A stretch of DNA of 64,000 bases from Owenia fusiformis (Eukaryota; Annelida; Polychaeta; Sabellida; Oweniidae). Under the pieces are notes generated by a model. The model was not told the DNA's origin. It did no database searches and was given only the letters and a program-made list of their open reading frames with translations. Location: positions 29,279,248-29,343,247 of the forward strand of contig CAIIXF020000003.1 in the NCBI GenBank assembly GCA_903813345.2. The letters are read 5' to 3'. This document shows, piece by piece, positions 11,890-25,011 of the stretch. Each line of letters begins with the position of its first letter. The stretch's first letter is position 1. A program made the position numbers and the translations under genes.

Positions 11890-12140
11890 CTTCAACTTTA
11901 ATATCATCAGTTTCAATAGTTCAATTTTCATATAACCCTTATGTATCTGATAGTTATACAAATTAAAATATGTCCAGTAAAGCAAAATATTATCTGTCCA
12001 CTAAAAGAAAAGATATTTCACTTTTTGTGATTATATAACATGGGGTCTATGGGGAATCTCCCCGAACAAGAAATCACATTTAAAAAAAAAATCAATTTTT
12101 TAAAGTTGATAAACACTTTTTGTAACCACATTTTATTTTA
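11890..12140. repeat. Dispersed repeat, copy 1
   Basis: In the last intron of the transposase gene. It shares long stretches, including atatgtccagtaaa and ctatggggaatctcccc, with 22325-22575 in a KDSR intron, same orientation. Confidence 0.75.
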
Positions 12141-12692
12141 GACTCTGAGTACATTGAGTATATGGAATCCATCACACAACTTCCAAATACAGTAGGCCAA
12201 GAAATGGTTGTTTATTTCATTATTCTATATAAATGGAGATTGACTTACACTTGACATTTTTTTACATTAATTTATGTACATGTATAAATGTGTTCCAGGT
12301 GCAGGACTTGTTTGCCAACAAAGAAGTATTGGTTCGTACACCTCACATGCTGAGGGGGAAGTCCCAATTATCTGCTAAAACTGTAATAGATGACAGACGT
12401 TTGGCATCAAAAAGAATCCATGTGGAAAGGATAATAGGCCTTGGAAAGACATTTAAAATGATAAAATTTAGATTAAAAGGCAAATCCCGTGACATGGGTA
12501 GCAAACTAACAACTGTTTGCTACCTGATTACCAACTTTCGCGAGTCTATTGTGAATAGGCTCGCATGATGTAGTTAGACTCGCTAAAGTTAGTAATCAAG
12601 TTAAAAGTTTAACTTCCAATACCATGTGAATTTACAGTTGATAATTATTGAATATCTGATATATGTGTCCATACAGCATAATAGTAATTGTA

Positions 12693-12870
12693 CAGGGTGA
12701 ATCAAAAAACAGATCCTAGATGGTAAAAGCTTTGTGTGAAATTCTAAATTGTGTGTACATGTAGCTCTTGTGAGATTTTTTACGCAATTTTTCAACATTT
12801 ACATTTACTCTGTTTAACAATTAGCAAAGTTTATTTGCACTTTCTAATGCTCTGTTTTTTGCTCACTCTG
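12693..12870. mobile_element. Tc1/mariner-like MITE (178 bp)
   Basis: Inverted ends cagggtgaatcaaaaaacag and its imperfect complement, flanked by TA on both sides (12691-12692 and 12871-12872). No ORF. The TA target and the CAGGGTG start fit mariner-type elements. Confidence 0.7.
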
Positions 12871-13034
12871 TACTTAGTCTAACATTTTTCATAAACAACA
12901 ACCATAATCATTCGATCCAGTGCATGGCTGTAATAAGGGAACATGAGGACCCTTGAGAGATGGTTTTTGAAAATTGGGAGTATCACTTCAATTTGTAGCA
13001 CATCATAAAGAAATTACTTCAATTTCCCTACAGT

Positions 13035-13395
13035 AGGTTCATTAAAGATACACTAGCTTCCAAAACATATTTTGGAGCTAACAAGTGAACCTCAGGCACA
13101 AATGCACTCAATCTATAGAATGATGTTACCTATTCCCAATGACACCTTGTACTTTTGCACACAAGCATGTGATAAGTGATTCAACTGAATGAAAATAGAA
13201 AAGTAAAATCCAGGGGCCCTGAATTAGTTTTTCTTTTCATTCTTTTGAACCACTTATCTGTGCTTGTGTACACAATATCAAGGTGGCTGTGGGAAGAGGT
13301 AACATCATTCTTTAGATTGAGTGCATTTGTGCCTGAGGTTCACTTGTTTGCTCCAAAATGTGTTTTGGCAGCCAGTGTATCTTTAATATTTCAAG
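13035..13395. repeat. Foldback repeat between convergent genes
   Basis: Arms of about 160 bp, 13035-13193 and 13235-13395, are imperfect inverted copies; shared blocks include caagtgaacctcaggcac and gattgagtgcatttgtgcc. It lies between the 3' ends of the transposase and YqaJ genes. Confidence 0.75.
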
Positions 13396-13547
13396 GATGA
13401 TTTTCTGAATTACTGTTTAGAACCTGATTTTCGATGAGTGGTTTCAAGAACATTTATCATTATGACTTACAGTCTTACATCACTGCATCTGGGCTAGATT
13501 AATTGATTATGGTACTTTAATGCTCAGCTTGGTACATGTATTTAGGT

Positions 13548-16500
13548 CTATAAAAGTGTACTTATATGTTTACGGAAAGACACTTTGTAAAAAGTGTCAA
13601 GCTTTGGGAGTAGGCTTTGATCAACAAACACCTTGTCATAATTGATAACATCAATGAGTAAATCCCTATGAGTGTATACGACAAAGTAACAAGTTTGCCT
13701 TTTGGTGACATAAAGTTGCCCTTGAACTTGGCAATAATAATTTGAAGACAATTTGAGTTTCACACTTCCATCTTTCTCCTCCAAAAATGGAAAGGCAGAA
13801 GTTACCCCAATGCTGTCATTCCTACCAGTGAATGGGCATTTGATTTCGAGAACTGAATTCTCTCCTATAAATCCATCGCAACTGGCAGCAAGGTATGGTC
13901 TTTCCTCGCAAATAACTAGCCCACAGGCTTCTACAACCTTACCAGACTTCTCTTCGAATAATTTCCTGGCAGACTCTTCGTACTTTCTGCCATGAGCTAT
14001 TGCTGGCATAGCATGTAATTTACCATTGGGATGGGTTATAGAGTAACATAATTTATCTTTGTCCCTTCGCAATGTCATGTGACAAATCTCACCAAATCTA
14101 GAGGCAGTAATTCTCCATTTTCTTTGATCATGCCATATTTTACTTTGTGACTGGGACCTTGTAGTCAGCTCAATTCTTGTTATGTCATCATCAGTCACCT
14201 GTCAACAGAATAGTTTTTTTTTTATTTATTTCAACCATGAAGCCAATCACCTCTGGGGCATAATAGGCTTGTTCCTACAGGCATAGGCAATAACAGTGTA
14301 TAGGCAAGTGGGAGATAGAGAGGGAGGTGGGAGGGAAGCAGAAGCGCTCGGAGGAAACCACCCTGATCAGACTGGAATGGTACGGTGCGATACAGTATGG
14401 TACGGTGGGATACGATATGGTACGGTGGGATACGATATGGTATGGTGGGATAAGATATGGTACGGTGGGATACGATATGGTACAGTGGGATACGATATGG
14501 TACGGTGGGATAAGATATGGTACGGTGGGATTCGATATGGTACGGTGGGATACGATATGGTACGGTGGGATACGATATGGTACGGTGGGATACGATATGG
14601 TAGGGTGGGATAAGATAAATATCTAATGTTTTGTTAAGACAGAATAGGTGGGTGGTTAAGAGTAAATGAACACAACTTAGTGTAGACTTAGGTTGAAAAC
14701 TTATGAGACGGCCCCTTACCTTCAAACCATTTTCAACCCATTGTTCTAAGACAGGTAGTTTAAGATAATCATGGTCATTGTTGATATATTGTACAGGTGC
14801 CTTTGGGTACATGAATCTCATAGTGATATCATGATTTTCATTGGAGCAATGGTTGATGACAGCATTTCTGACATAGTCATTGTATCCCACCATATTTCTG
14901 TACTTTGTTGGCCTTGGATCATCAGTTACTTTTCTCTTTGTTTTTCCCATATTCAAGTCCTGGGCTTTCACTGGAGATCCTTACAAAAGTAGTCAGAGAA
15001 ATTGTAAACATCTTTGTGATGTAAATGTCTTGGAATGAAAATGTTTGATTATGTTATATTTATTGTAAATGATTTGAATGGATTTATGAATGTAATCATA
15101 AATAAATTGAATAGAGTTATGAAGGTAATCATAATGTTGTTGTTTAGATCAGATCCTGGGACTTTCCCCTTATACCATCTTTAAAGTACCTCTGCCGAAA
15201 AGTGCTCAAACCAGTATTTTCAAATGATACCCCATGAGGTACTAACTGGATAAAGGATAGGAATACTCCATGTAATTTTGATAAGAACTCAGTTTAAATA
15301 CCATAATATGGGTATCATTTAGAATATTTTGAGAGCAATCTCCCTAATTTCTGTAAGATCCACCCTTTTGTGCCTGACCAGAAAGTCCAAGAAGTAATAA
15401 ACTTTGATCACCACTATGAAAAGGTAATAACAATATAACCAGTAATTCATTTTATGCTGGACAATCTCACACAAAGTAAGTTAAAGTAACCATAAAAGAA
15501 AAGTGACTGTTGTCCCAAGATATAGACTCAGAGACTTGCTCAAGTCTGCTCAGTTATTTTTTGTTATGACAAGTTTACAGGGTGGGCCAATAAAAATTGA
15601 AACATTTTTATTTTTATTCAATTTCCTTTATTATTGCAGTTCAATCCACAAAAATTCAGATAATGGTAAAATGATTATTTGAGAAAATTATAAAGATAAA
15701 AATATGTATGTATAATTATTTTTGGCTTGTCATGGTGATGATTAGTATATTGTGTGTGTCATGAAAAATTTCCAAATTTTCTCTGCTTGAGACATCACTG
15801 CTGTATTACAGTATCCGTCATACCATACAATATGTACCCTTCAAATGGTCTCAACACAATTTCCATCAATGTAGACATATGTAGTTAACTCTAGGAGAAG
15901 CTAGACATGTCTCACTTGGATAATATAGCTTAATTAACTGACCCTAGCTTTTTTAGAAAGGGGCACAATATGTCTCAAAACATATCATTTAAACTGTATG
16001 ACCGTCAAATACAGTACAGCCTGATTGTTCAGGTGGGTGGAGGACATGTTCGGAAAAACCCTTCGTTGAGTAATTAAATATTGAGCTAGTAAATTCATAT
16101 TTAGACAAGAGGTTGACAATAAATTGTTTTTTTTAATTTCCTAAAGTATTGAAGATAATACATGAATGACAAAAAAGTTACAATGGATGGAAAATATGTT
16201 CCAATTTTTTTGGCCCACCCTGTATATAGGGGAAGAGTTAACTGGGTGAGTTGTCTATAAGTGGAATGAGTTAACTGGACAAGTTGCCTCTATGGGGGAT
16301 GAGTTGTCTGGAAGAGTTGTCAAATATGCTTGGACTTGTTTCTATGGCCTAACAGTGCACTGAACAAAACAAGGATTTTTAGTAAATTGTTTAAAATAAA
16401 GTACAATGTGTTTTATTAACTTAAATTTACAATAAAAATCAGAAACAACCCCGTTCCAAATAGAAATGACAGGTTGTAAAATCAAGTCTCTGGCGAAGGT

Positions 16501-17413
16501 CACCAACTGTTAGTACAACCCAAATAAGAACCATCAACAAAATAGCTGAAAAAATAAAATCATCAAAGTTTAATACAAACAATAGTTCACATTATGTAAG
16601 TACCTGTAAATGGCTTAGATGGATGATGAAATGTTTGAAGATTTTGTGTGCAAGAACTAGCCATCAATCTCTCTCCATGCTCCACAAAATGGACCAGCAT
16701 AAGTAGCACTGCTGCAATGTGTTTGCAAGTGCCATTTGGTCCTACACCAGCAGGGCATTCACAGTGACTTTGCAGAATGCCTTCACCTTTCCTACTCAAA
16801 CTTATCTTGAAGTTGTAAGTTACCTGCAATATTTATATTACAGATAATTGAAAGAGATATATAAAGTGTAAGATATTTACCTGTGAATTACTTATAGGCT
16901 TATTACAGATCTGTATCTGATCATCACTACTTGGCACAATTACAGAATATGGCTTGTTCTACTTGGATCAAATATGAGCAAGTACAGAAGTTTGTCAAGT
17001 CACCTAAAACAACAACAAAATAAAGGATTTAACATCATTAACATCAACATTTGTGCAACAACTTGATTATATTATGTACCTTTTTTTTCATTGAAGCAGC
17101 TGTAAACCCCGTCAAGAATAAGACATCTTCATTCTCTAGATTAATGCTGAGGGCGTTTACTTTAAGCCCGTTCATCATTGCCCTTCCCTTTTTCAAAGCT
17201 TCAATATCTCCTGACATTTGATTGTCCATAGATATTCTCTCGATGAAATAATTAGTAATTGTATGATCTGATATTTTGGGCACTAAACACTGGTGCTCAA
17301 CAGTAAGAGTCTTGAAATTAGTGGTAGGCCAATCATCAATACCACCAAACACCTCATCTTCAACATTACTTACACCAAATCTTTTGAAGACCTGATTATC
17401 ATGCTGATATAGT
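13548..17413 (-). CDS. SWIM zinc finger + YqaJ-type exonuclease, transposon-associated
   Basis: Exons in order on the minus strand: 17413-17080, 16823-16604, 14979-14720, 14198-13548, all with GT..AG boundaries and matching phases. The first exon ends SMKKK; the second carries a SWIM finger (CECPAGVGPNGTCKH, C-x-C...C-x-H). The third has a KR-rich linker (NMGKTKRKV). The last is a lambda-exonuclease/YqaJ nuclease with IAHGRKYEESA, LAASCDGFIG (Asp), LEIKCP (E-x-K) and YYCQVQGQLY (Gln). These are the PD-(D/E)XK active-site positions, all present. The 5' end is unresolved: 17413 needs two bases from an upstream exon and the nearest candidate (ending 17460) has the wrong phase. YqaJ proteins of this layout are found with THAP transposases in ISL2EU-type elements. 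Confidence 0.82.
14380..14620. repeat. Minisatellite, 20-bp unit, ~12 copies
   Basis: Exact 20-bp period of tacggtgggatacgatatgg inside the intron between the last two YqaJ exons. It keeps long spurious ORFs open in several frames. Confidence 0.95.
15578..16222. mobile_element. Tc1/mariner-like non-autonomous element (645 bp)
   Basis: Ends cagggtgggccaataaaaat and, inverted, the matching ccaatttttttggcccaccctg, each next to TA (15576-15577, 16223-16224). Interior has no ORF. It sits in the YqaJ intron 14980-16603. Confidence 0.8.
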
Positions 17414-17460
17414 CTGAAAGTATAGATTTGCAAAGTAAGAATACTATGAAAAGGATGTTA

Positions 17461-18505
17461 CCTCTTTCTAAGCACTGTGTAAAAATGCCATAAGGAATAT
17501 TGTGAATCATCGGCTCATTGGGGATGACCCTTAACCATGAAATTAGCTGGCCCTTGATGTCTACAATAGGTAGTTGAGGTGTCCCAGTGCTCCTCCAGTG
17601 GTTACCAACAACTTCAAAACCCCAAATGTAGGATACAGTACATGTAGGATGGATGAGGCAACAATGAAACAGCAAATTAATGATAACCAGGCAGCTCACC
17701 TACAAAAAACAACACATATGATGCACTGTAATTTGAATAATGCATTTTTCCTTATGGTAACTAAGGGGATATTGTCCTATTAACAAGCCTAAAATCTCAG
17801 AACACAAGAATTGCAGTTGTAAACCCAGCTGTACATCTGTATGTATTGATCAGGTCAGGTGTAAATGTACTACAGTTTGTAAGTAGCAAATACTCAGCAC
17901 GGTAAGTTGATAAAACTTCAAAAATCCAAAATATTAAGCTGTAAGATATCCTTTATTGACGGGAATAAAGATAATTACACATAAAACCGAAATAGAGGGT
18001 GTATTTAGCGCCGAATAATTTTATAAATTGAGGATGAAACTGTAGGCCTTTTCGGTGAAACAGCTGAAGGTCAACTGACCTACATTTACAGACAGCAAAT
18101 AACCTGAAAAATCGGCGATCGGCTTTCCAAATGAATATGAATGTTTGATAACAGAACTACCTATCCAACATCACGCTTTTCCTTCCGGAGGCATCCAAAC
18201 CCCGCTTAATAAGTTCCAATTGAACCTGTTTGCTTGTGTATTTCGCGTACATTTTGAATGTAGCTATCCCAGAATTCTTAGCGCGGAGGACAGATAAATC
18301 GACGCGACATCTTTAAATACGGCGGAAACTAAAATCATTTGGGAATAATTGATTATAAGACAGTACTTTTCCATTAGCATATGCTTTTAAAGCGTTAAAA
18401 TACAAACGTTCTTATTGTTAAAAACAAAACGTTCGCTTTTTAGTACAATCTGCTCTCCTGTAGAGGAGGCAGAAAAATTGAAAAGAGGAAGTAAAAAAAT
18501 TTGAA
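17461..18505. other. Intergenic region between YqaJ and KDSR
   Basis: Contains an open stretch on the minus strand (17460 to ~17600) that may be a decayed 5' YqaJ exon, then AT-rich sequence up to the KDSR start. The KDSR promoter must be in the right part. No TATA box or defined element was recognised. Confidence 0.5.
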
Positions 18506-21500
18506 ATGTTACTGTTCATTTTGCTAGTTTTAGCATGTGTTTCAATTGCATATGCAATTATTTGCCGCTTCTTCAACCCAAGACCTTTATCGCTAAGTAA
18601 CGCCCATGTTATGGTATGTATCAATATCTCTCACGTGTATAAAATTGCTTCAAATCAAATGTCATTTCATTTTCAATGTTTTTTTAGATAATTTCCTAAA
18701 AATTGAGATATAGTACAAAACACAGGAACCTTTATTAACTCCTGACATCTATTAGGTGGCAGGACCTGGAAAATATATGCCATATTCACAAGGCAATTGA
18801 CACATGTCTTCATACTTTATTTTGTACCAGAAAATAACATGTGCTGGTATAGCAATTTTATACCGTCAGTTGATTCAGTTTTCCTGTGATGCAAAACCAC
18901 AGGCATACCCTAATATTGAATCTAGAAAGATGCATAATCCTTATCCTATGGAAATAGAGATTGTGTTCCAACATATAGTAGGAAGTTGTATCAAATCCTT
19001 TTTATAAGTTCTTGTTGTTTTTTGGCGTAAATGACCAAAAAGGACTTGATACAACTTTCTGTGTGTTTCACAAAAGTTCAGAGGGCAATGCTGTGCTTTG
19101 TGAAATAGACAAACTGAAAAACTTTACTCAGTGCAATGCGTCATGCAAATAATAACTGACACACCCTTAGGTAATGAACTTTTAGTCTTTTATGTGTGCC
19201 AAATTAACGATGTCTCCGCTCGGAATAGTCAATTTACATTTAAACCCTATAGCTATATCTACATGTATAAACATCAAATATTCAACTGCATATAGAAGAA
19301 ACTAATATTAACACTCGTAACTGCTTTCATCGGTAAAGCATAAAAAATTTGTCAATATCATTGCTATGTTATTGTTAAATACCTCATTTATACATTGGGT
19401 TTATTTCTAGTATGTATTTTAGAGATGGTCTCCAGTCAGTATGTAATTCTGATATTTCGGTCACTGATTATTGGTTTTTCTTGCTATTACAGATAACAGG
19501 AGGTAGCAGTGGTATAGGGAGGGCAGTTGCTATTGAGGCAGTTAAGCAAGGTGCCCATGTTACTATCATTGCTAGGAATAAGGTGAATATATGTTAGTTT
19601 TACATCATGGTTTTGGCCTCATGTATACCAGAGGCATGTAAATTATTACATGTTTATATATGTAAAGCCTGTGTACAGTGAATATCTATGGAGCCATGTG
19701 TTCACTGAGGGTAGGTGTTTGCTACAGAGAGGTGTTTATATACAGAAGTCTGTGTTTGAAGGGTGTTCACTATACACAGGTAGCTCTGTGTATACTTATC
19801 ATCTACAGACTGATCCAGAAAATGGTATTATTTATGATCAGCACATTACAGGTTTTGAAATATGGGCCATATATGTAATACTGATGGGTTTGGGGGAGGG
19901 GTTGGTTCAGGCATAGGAAGAGATAAAAAAGTAGAAAAGTAGAATTAAATTTCTTGCTTATTTAGATATCATTTTGACTTATATATTATATTTTATATTG
20001 TCAATATATTTTTCAGACAAAGTTAGAAGAAGCCAGAGAAGAACTCAAGAAATACACAATTAACAGTAATCAGGTAGGATAAAATAAGAAACATTTATTC
20101 TAGACCCTATACTACCTTATATTTTATTGCAAATTGAAACAATAAGAAATAAAATCTTATCCAAACAATAAGAACAACTCCATTCTCCATCCAAGTTAGA
20201 TATTGAAATAAATCTTCACTAGATTAAGTTTATGAGAGTTATCAGTCTGACTGTGTATCAGCAAAACAAGTTTTCAAAGTAAGAAGAATTTAAAGACAGA
20301 AATATGACCTCAGTAGCCCTTCATGTTATCCAATTCATTCATCCTACAATCTTGGCATAAATGTGTTTGTTTGTTATTCTAGCGTGTATCCAGTAAATCT
20401 GTTGACATCACAAAAGATTATGACTTGCTGCAGACAGCTATAAATCAGGTATGCCATTCCCCGGTACGGTATATGAATGTCCAATATGTTTTTAAAAAGT
20501 GGAAACATCAAAACAAAAACAGACATGTTTATAATGATGGTTCTCTCAAGTACGTTTAGGAATGAAACCCGGGAATGAAACAACAATTTTTATAATTCAA
20601 GATAACCATTGATCGAACTTTTACATGTGCACTGAACAAAATAGCTTATAAATTACCTCACTATCATGCCTCTTCATTCACTGTGTGCCTATTCCTATAT
20701 GTTGCTACTGAAATATAAATGAGAGTGATACCACATGCTTTAAGGCTGAGGCGGAGCTGGGTCCGGTTGAAGTTCTAGTGAATTGTGCAGGATATGCAGA
20801 AGCTAGTACATTCCAGGATACAACCCCTGAACAATTCCAGGTATTGTATGAAACATCCTTACTTAGGTTCAACTGAGGGGATACATACTTGGGATCAGGG
20901 TATTAGTTAGGATCCAAACTAGGGGAGGCAAATCTAAGTTTGTAGATGAGGCAAAACATAATCAAAATAGGGTAGGCTATTATACTTCCTTGAGGCATAC
21001 ATGTACTTTGGGACATAGTTATTTTCAAGAAATTATTTTTCTGTATTTATTTGTACTTTGCAAAGCCTGCCTCTGAGCTAGTCATGAAAAAACAAGTCTG
21101 GTCTTTATCTCGTTGATCAGGGTCCCCAAAAATTAGTTGATTGAGTTTACTTGGTGGTATCATAGCTAAGGTAGCTTTGTGTATTAGCTAATTTGGTGAT
21201 GTTATTGTCATGGTTGTACCAGACAATTTTTATTTCCAGAATATGTTGAATCTTAACTTTTTGGGAACAGTCTACACCACAAAATGTGTCATTAAATCCA
21301 TGAAGGAGCAACTCAGAGGGCAGATTGTAATGGTCTCATCAATGGCAGGTCAGATTGGGCTATTTGGCTACACAGCCTATGCCTCTTCCAAATTTGCACT
21401 GAATGGCCTGGCACAGTCTCTGCACATGGAGATGAAGCCATATAATGTGATGGTCAGTGTAGTTTACCCACCAGATACTGACACACCAGGTTTAGCAGCA

Positions 21501-22992
21501 GAAAACATATCTAAGGTAAAGCCTAACAATCATTTAAGGGATAAAGAAAGGGAATCTTTGAGTATGATTCTACAGTACGATACAGTAGCATATGACTAAT
21601 GCGAAGGGGTTGAGGTGATTGGCAATGGGCGGAATGAAATCCTTGGTCATACATTTCCCATATATATCCTGAAAGCATTTTTATTGTGACTTTGTTTTTT
21701 ATGATAGTGAAAGGGAGTTGAGTTGTTAGGGCACTTCAAAAATGCTTCAAACATTTTACACTCTCTATTTCTTTACTGACATTTTTGAAAAATGTCCAAA
21801 TAATCATTTCATTATGAACATACAAGTACCTGATACATACCAAGATTTACTATATAAATTACATGTACATGTATGTGTTTCAGCCAGAAGAGACTAAATT
21901 AATATCTGAAGCTGCAGGAGTGTACCAACCAGAACAAGTTGCTCAAACAATTATAGAGGGAGCTAAGGTATAGTATGGTTGTGTTATTTTGCATGTATTG
22001 TAGATTTATATTTTCAATTCAAACATGACTGTATTATTCACAGCTTCTATAAACTGTGAACAAAGTCAATATTTCACCCAGTATTTATTCGTTGATACAA
22101 TACCTGGTCTGCACTGAGTGTTTCATTCAGTGCTAAACGCTGAACTGGAAGTAGGAAACAAAGTGATGATTTTGCACGTTTTCATGTTCGATTCATGACC
22201 TCAGATCAGGTATTGAGTAATAAATACCTTAGGACTAGGCACAAAGCTTTCAAACCCCTCTCTGTTCAGTCGTTAGGGGTACAGAAAATGTATGTACCTA
22301 GCCCTGTGGTATTTTTTTATTATTTTAAACTTCAATATTATCAGTTTAGTGCATCAATTCTCACATGATCCTTATGTGTCTGATAGATATACAAACAGAA
22401 ATATGTCCAGTAAAAGAAAATATCTGCTCAACACAAGAAATGATATTTCACATTTTGTGATTTTGTAACATGGGATCTATGGGGAATCTCCCCAACCTAG
22501 AAGTGTCACACCTAGAAGTTCAAAAAAGATTAATTTTTCAAAGTTGGTAAATACTTTTTTAAATCACATTTCTAGATGCAATTTTAGATGTAGATTTCAA
22601 ATATGATATCCCTTTAACTAAATTTAAATCAAGATTATTTCTACTGCATCAGAGACATATATCTCTGCTCTCATCCAGGACATGTATATTGATGAATGCT
22701 AATACATGTGGTCATAGTAAAGAGATGAAATGATCATTAAAATCAGCATATTAATGGGTTTTAGATTATGTAGTTATATCTGTTGATCATATTTTATTTA
22801 CAGAAGAGGAAGTTCAACATATCATTGGGAATAGATGGCCTTATGTTAACCAGTGTTAATGCTGGAATGTCACCTGTCACACACCTGTCAGATGCTGTCA
22901 TACAAGTACTTTCAATGGGAATATTTAGGCTGATTGGACTATTCTATATATTTACATTTGACAGTATTGTGAAGAAATGTATGAAAAAATAA
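18506..22992 (+). CDS. KDSR: 3-ketodihydrosphingosine reductase
   Basis: NADPH-dependent short-chain dehydrogenase that reduces 3-ketosphinganine to sphinganine, the second step of sphingolipid synthesis, at the ER membrane. Eight exons: 18506-18613, 19493-19582, 20017-20073, 20383-20448, 20745-20840, 21240-21515, 21884-21967, 22804-22992. Every length is a multiple of three, all junctions are phase 0, and the total is 321 aa plus stop, the usual family length. Motifs: N-terminal membrane segment ([19 protein letters not shown]), TGGSSGIG cofactor loop, NCAG, catalytic SSMAGQ serine region, and YASSK (Tyr-x3-Lys). [18 protein letters not shown] and the C-terminal hydrophobic [16 protein letters not shown] match KDSR rather than other SDRs. 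Start chosen as the first Met before the hydrophobic segment. No defects. Confidence 0.97.
22325..22575. repeat. Dispersed repeat, copy 2
   Basis: In the last KDSR intron; related to 11890-12140 over about 250 bp. Confidence 0.75.
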
Positions 22993-23407
22993 GATGCTAG
23001 TTTTAAGAAGAGCAGTGCCATATTTTTGTGGGGGTGCACAGTAAGTGCTGCTGTGGCATACCTTCATTATTCTAACTGCCCATAAAGGAACTACATTATG
23101 ATGCTGAGTGGATTATTAACTCAAAATGACGTGAATGAATTATATGATTGAAGCATTAATTTTTATAAAGTTTACTTGAGGGATTTTTCCTCAAATAATT
23201 TATCTAACTTTGTGTTGTGAACTGTTATTTCATGATAAAATCATTTCTTCAGCTGCATTAAGTAAGGAATGATTTTATTAGAATTACTTTCAAATAGTCA
23301 AACATACAAGGCTTTCACTTTTTGTCCTGAATCAAGGAGTGGGTGTGGCAAACTTAAGAAGGGAAGTGTAATTTATATTAAAAAATTTGTATCTTTTTAT
23401 ATTTACA

Positions 23408-23413
23408 AATAAA
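23408..23413 (+). terminator. KDSR poly(A) signal
   Basis: Canonical AATAAA about 415 bases after the KDSR stop; the best candidate for the end of a ~0.4 kb 3' UTR. Confidence 0.6.
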
Positions 23414-23429
23414 ATGGAAAAAGTCATTT

Positions 23430-25010
23430 ACAATTCCTTGTTCAATAATTTATTTCTTTAAGTAAAAGGCATTAACATTTTAACATGAACACAATGTCAT
23501 ACATGAACACAATTTTATAACATAATAAACACAATATGATATCCCCATTCACAAATTACATATCACATGAGAAATAAAAGTAACACTGCATTTCATGAAC
23601 AATATACTACATTGTACTATGTACACTGTTAGTACTAGATATTCCAGGATCGTAAAAACTGCGTCACAAAAATTCATGCTCAGCATGTTTTGAGACCTAC
23701 ATTTATAATTTAACAAAGATTCAAGCATGTATTTTCAGTTTTAAGCAATACCTCTTCTAATTGAAAGTTCATGTGTTTACATCTGAAAATATTTGAACTG
23801 AAAGACTATAATGTCATATGGTGAGGTTACACAAAATAATTATGTAAACTCATCTTACGTTTTTGAATGACCACATTAAATAGAAAACGTGTCATGGTTG
23901 GACAATCCCAAAGGCTGTACCTTTGAATAAATGCCAGTTTTTGATAAACAAGATCATTCGTGAAATGTGAGCCAAAATAGAAATGCCATGAAAAATTTAT
24001 TTTGTTGTATTGTATTAATAATCATATAAAATGCAGTTGTGATCCAATTATCTTCAAATCATACTTCCTATTTTTAATAGTTAATCTAACATCAATTCAT
24101 ATTATATGAAGACATCAAAAGAATTCATGTGGCATTTTATAACAAGGCATTTCACATGCAAATTGTCACCACCTCCCATTTGTTACAAACACTGACCGCT
24201 ATTTGTAACAAACGCCGAAAACCGCCAAACACCATCCACAAAAAAGTTGGACAGTATAACAATATGTCACCACTTCTGGTGGTGACATAAAAACAGCAAT
24301 GCATCTGTTTGTAACCGATAGTTACACTTCATCTGTCATGCATGGATAAGAATCATATCCATCAAATATCAAAATTATATAGGTTACCCTATATCCTTAC
24401 CAAATAATAAATATGAAAATTCAGAAATAAGCCTTTAATTGGTGATACACTGTTGATTTATTATAATGTGAACACATATCTGACTGTCAGCAAAAATAAA
24501 TAAGTTTTAATTAAATAATTTCATTGCATCATACTATACCACCAAGGGATTGGGTCAGTCAGTATATTGATGAACATCTTTTATATTTGATACTGTCCCC
24601 TCTTTCTCACCCCCTCCCCCTAAAATTTACTTCCCGAAAAAATTGTACCCAGATCAAAAAAATGGTCACCCTTTCCAAAAACTTCAACAAAATTGTAATC
24701 GTGGGTTGTAAGCATACATCTCTATAGTTAACCATTCCCCTTAGTCTAATCTCATGTAATTGGTAGACAATAGTACTAAATAGTATGCAAACATTGGATT
24801 GAAATGTTTTTAAGTAATTAGAATACCTTCTTTGAAATAAGTCTCCATTTAAATACATTTCTTTTAGCAGTCAACAAGTGATAATATTTCCATGTGAAAA
24901 TTATAATTTTGAGTAAAAAAAAACTTTTCCTTACATAACTACTGACTACAGTGTTTCAGTGTCTTTTGCCATATAAGGGGTGCATACATTCTCAAAAATG
25001 TAAAGGTAAT
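23430..25010. other. Gap between convergent KDSR and SLC7 genes
   Basis: AT-rich and without a convincing ORF. Holds a GTCACCACC-type repeat at about 24165-24295. The 3' UTR of the minus-strand transporter could extend into it. Confidence 0.5.
24165..24295. repeat. GTCACCACC/GGTGGTGAC dispersed MITE, copy 1
   Basis: Begins attgtcaccacctcccattt and ends tcaccacttctggtggtgac, with ccacaaaaaagttgga inside. Related copies: 33483-33626 (same strand), 60460-60575 (inverted), 38280-38415 and 49215-49255 (partial or diverged). Confidence 0.75.
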
Positions 25011-25011
25011 A

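Larger units (their letters stand above)
6241..12568 (+). pseudogene. THAP-domain DDE transposase (DDE_Tnp_4 type), disrupted by a nested insertion
   Basis: Exons 6241-6445, 7091-7808, 11486-11732 and 12299-12568; the middle break is an insertion, not an intron. Exon 1 encodes a THAP zinc finger (MPGYCAVPGCSN ... VVCHVHF, the C2CH ligands). Exon 2 has a basic/Ser-Thr linker and an HTH_Tnp_4-like region (RQGIDDELLGILFGLPRTTV). DDE residues: LDATEVPI (Asp ~309), LMADRGLM (Asp ~386), HVERIIG (Glu ~433). If the insertion and one 5-bp duplication are ignored, exon lengths sum to 1440 nt, exactly 480 codons including the stop, with no internal stop. The transposase was therefore intact when it was hit. 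THAP binds the transposon ends; DDE cuts and joins DNA. As it stands it cannot give a full protein. Confidence 0.88.

Noticed and set aside
14231-14971. 246-codon minus-strand ORF and overlapping + ORFs of ~100 codons
   Set aside because: The downstream half is only the 20-bp minisatellite read in frame; only 14720-14979 is a true YqaJ exon, shown by its donor and phase.
17370-17699. 109-codon minus-strand ORF as part of YqaJ
   Set aside because: Its frame conflicts with the next exon and it reads through a good acceptor; not included in the model.
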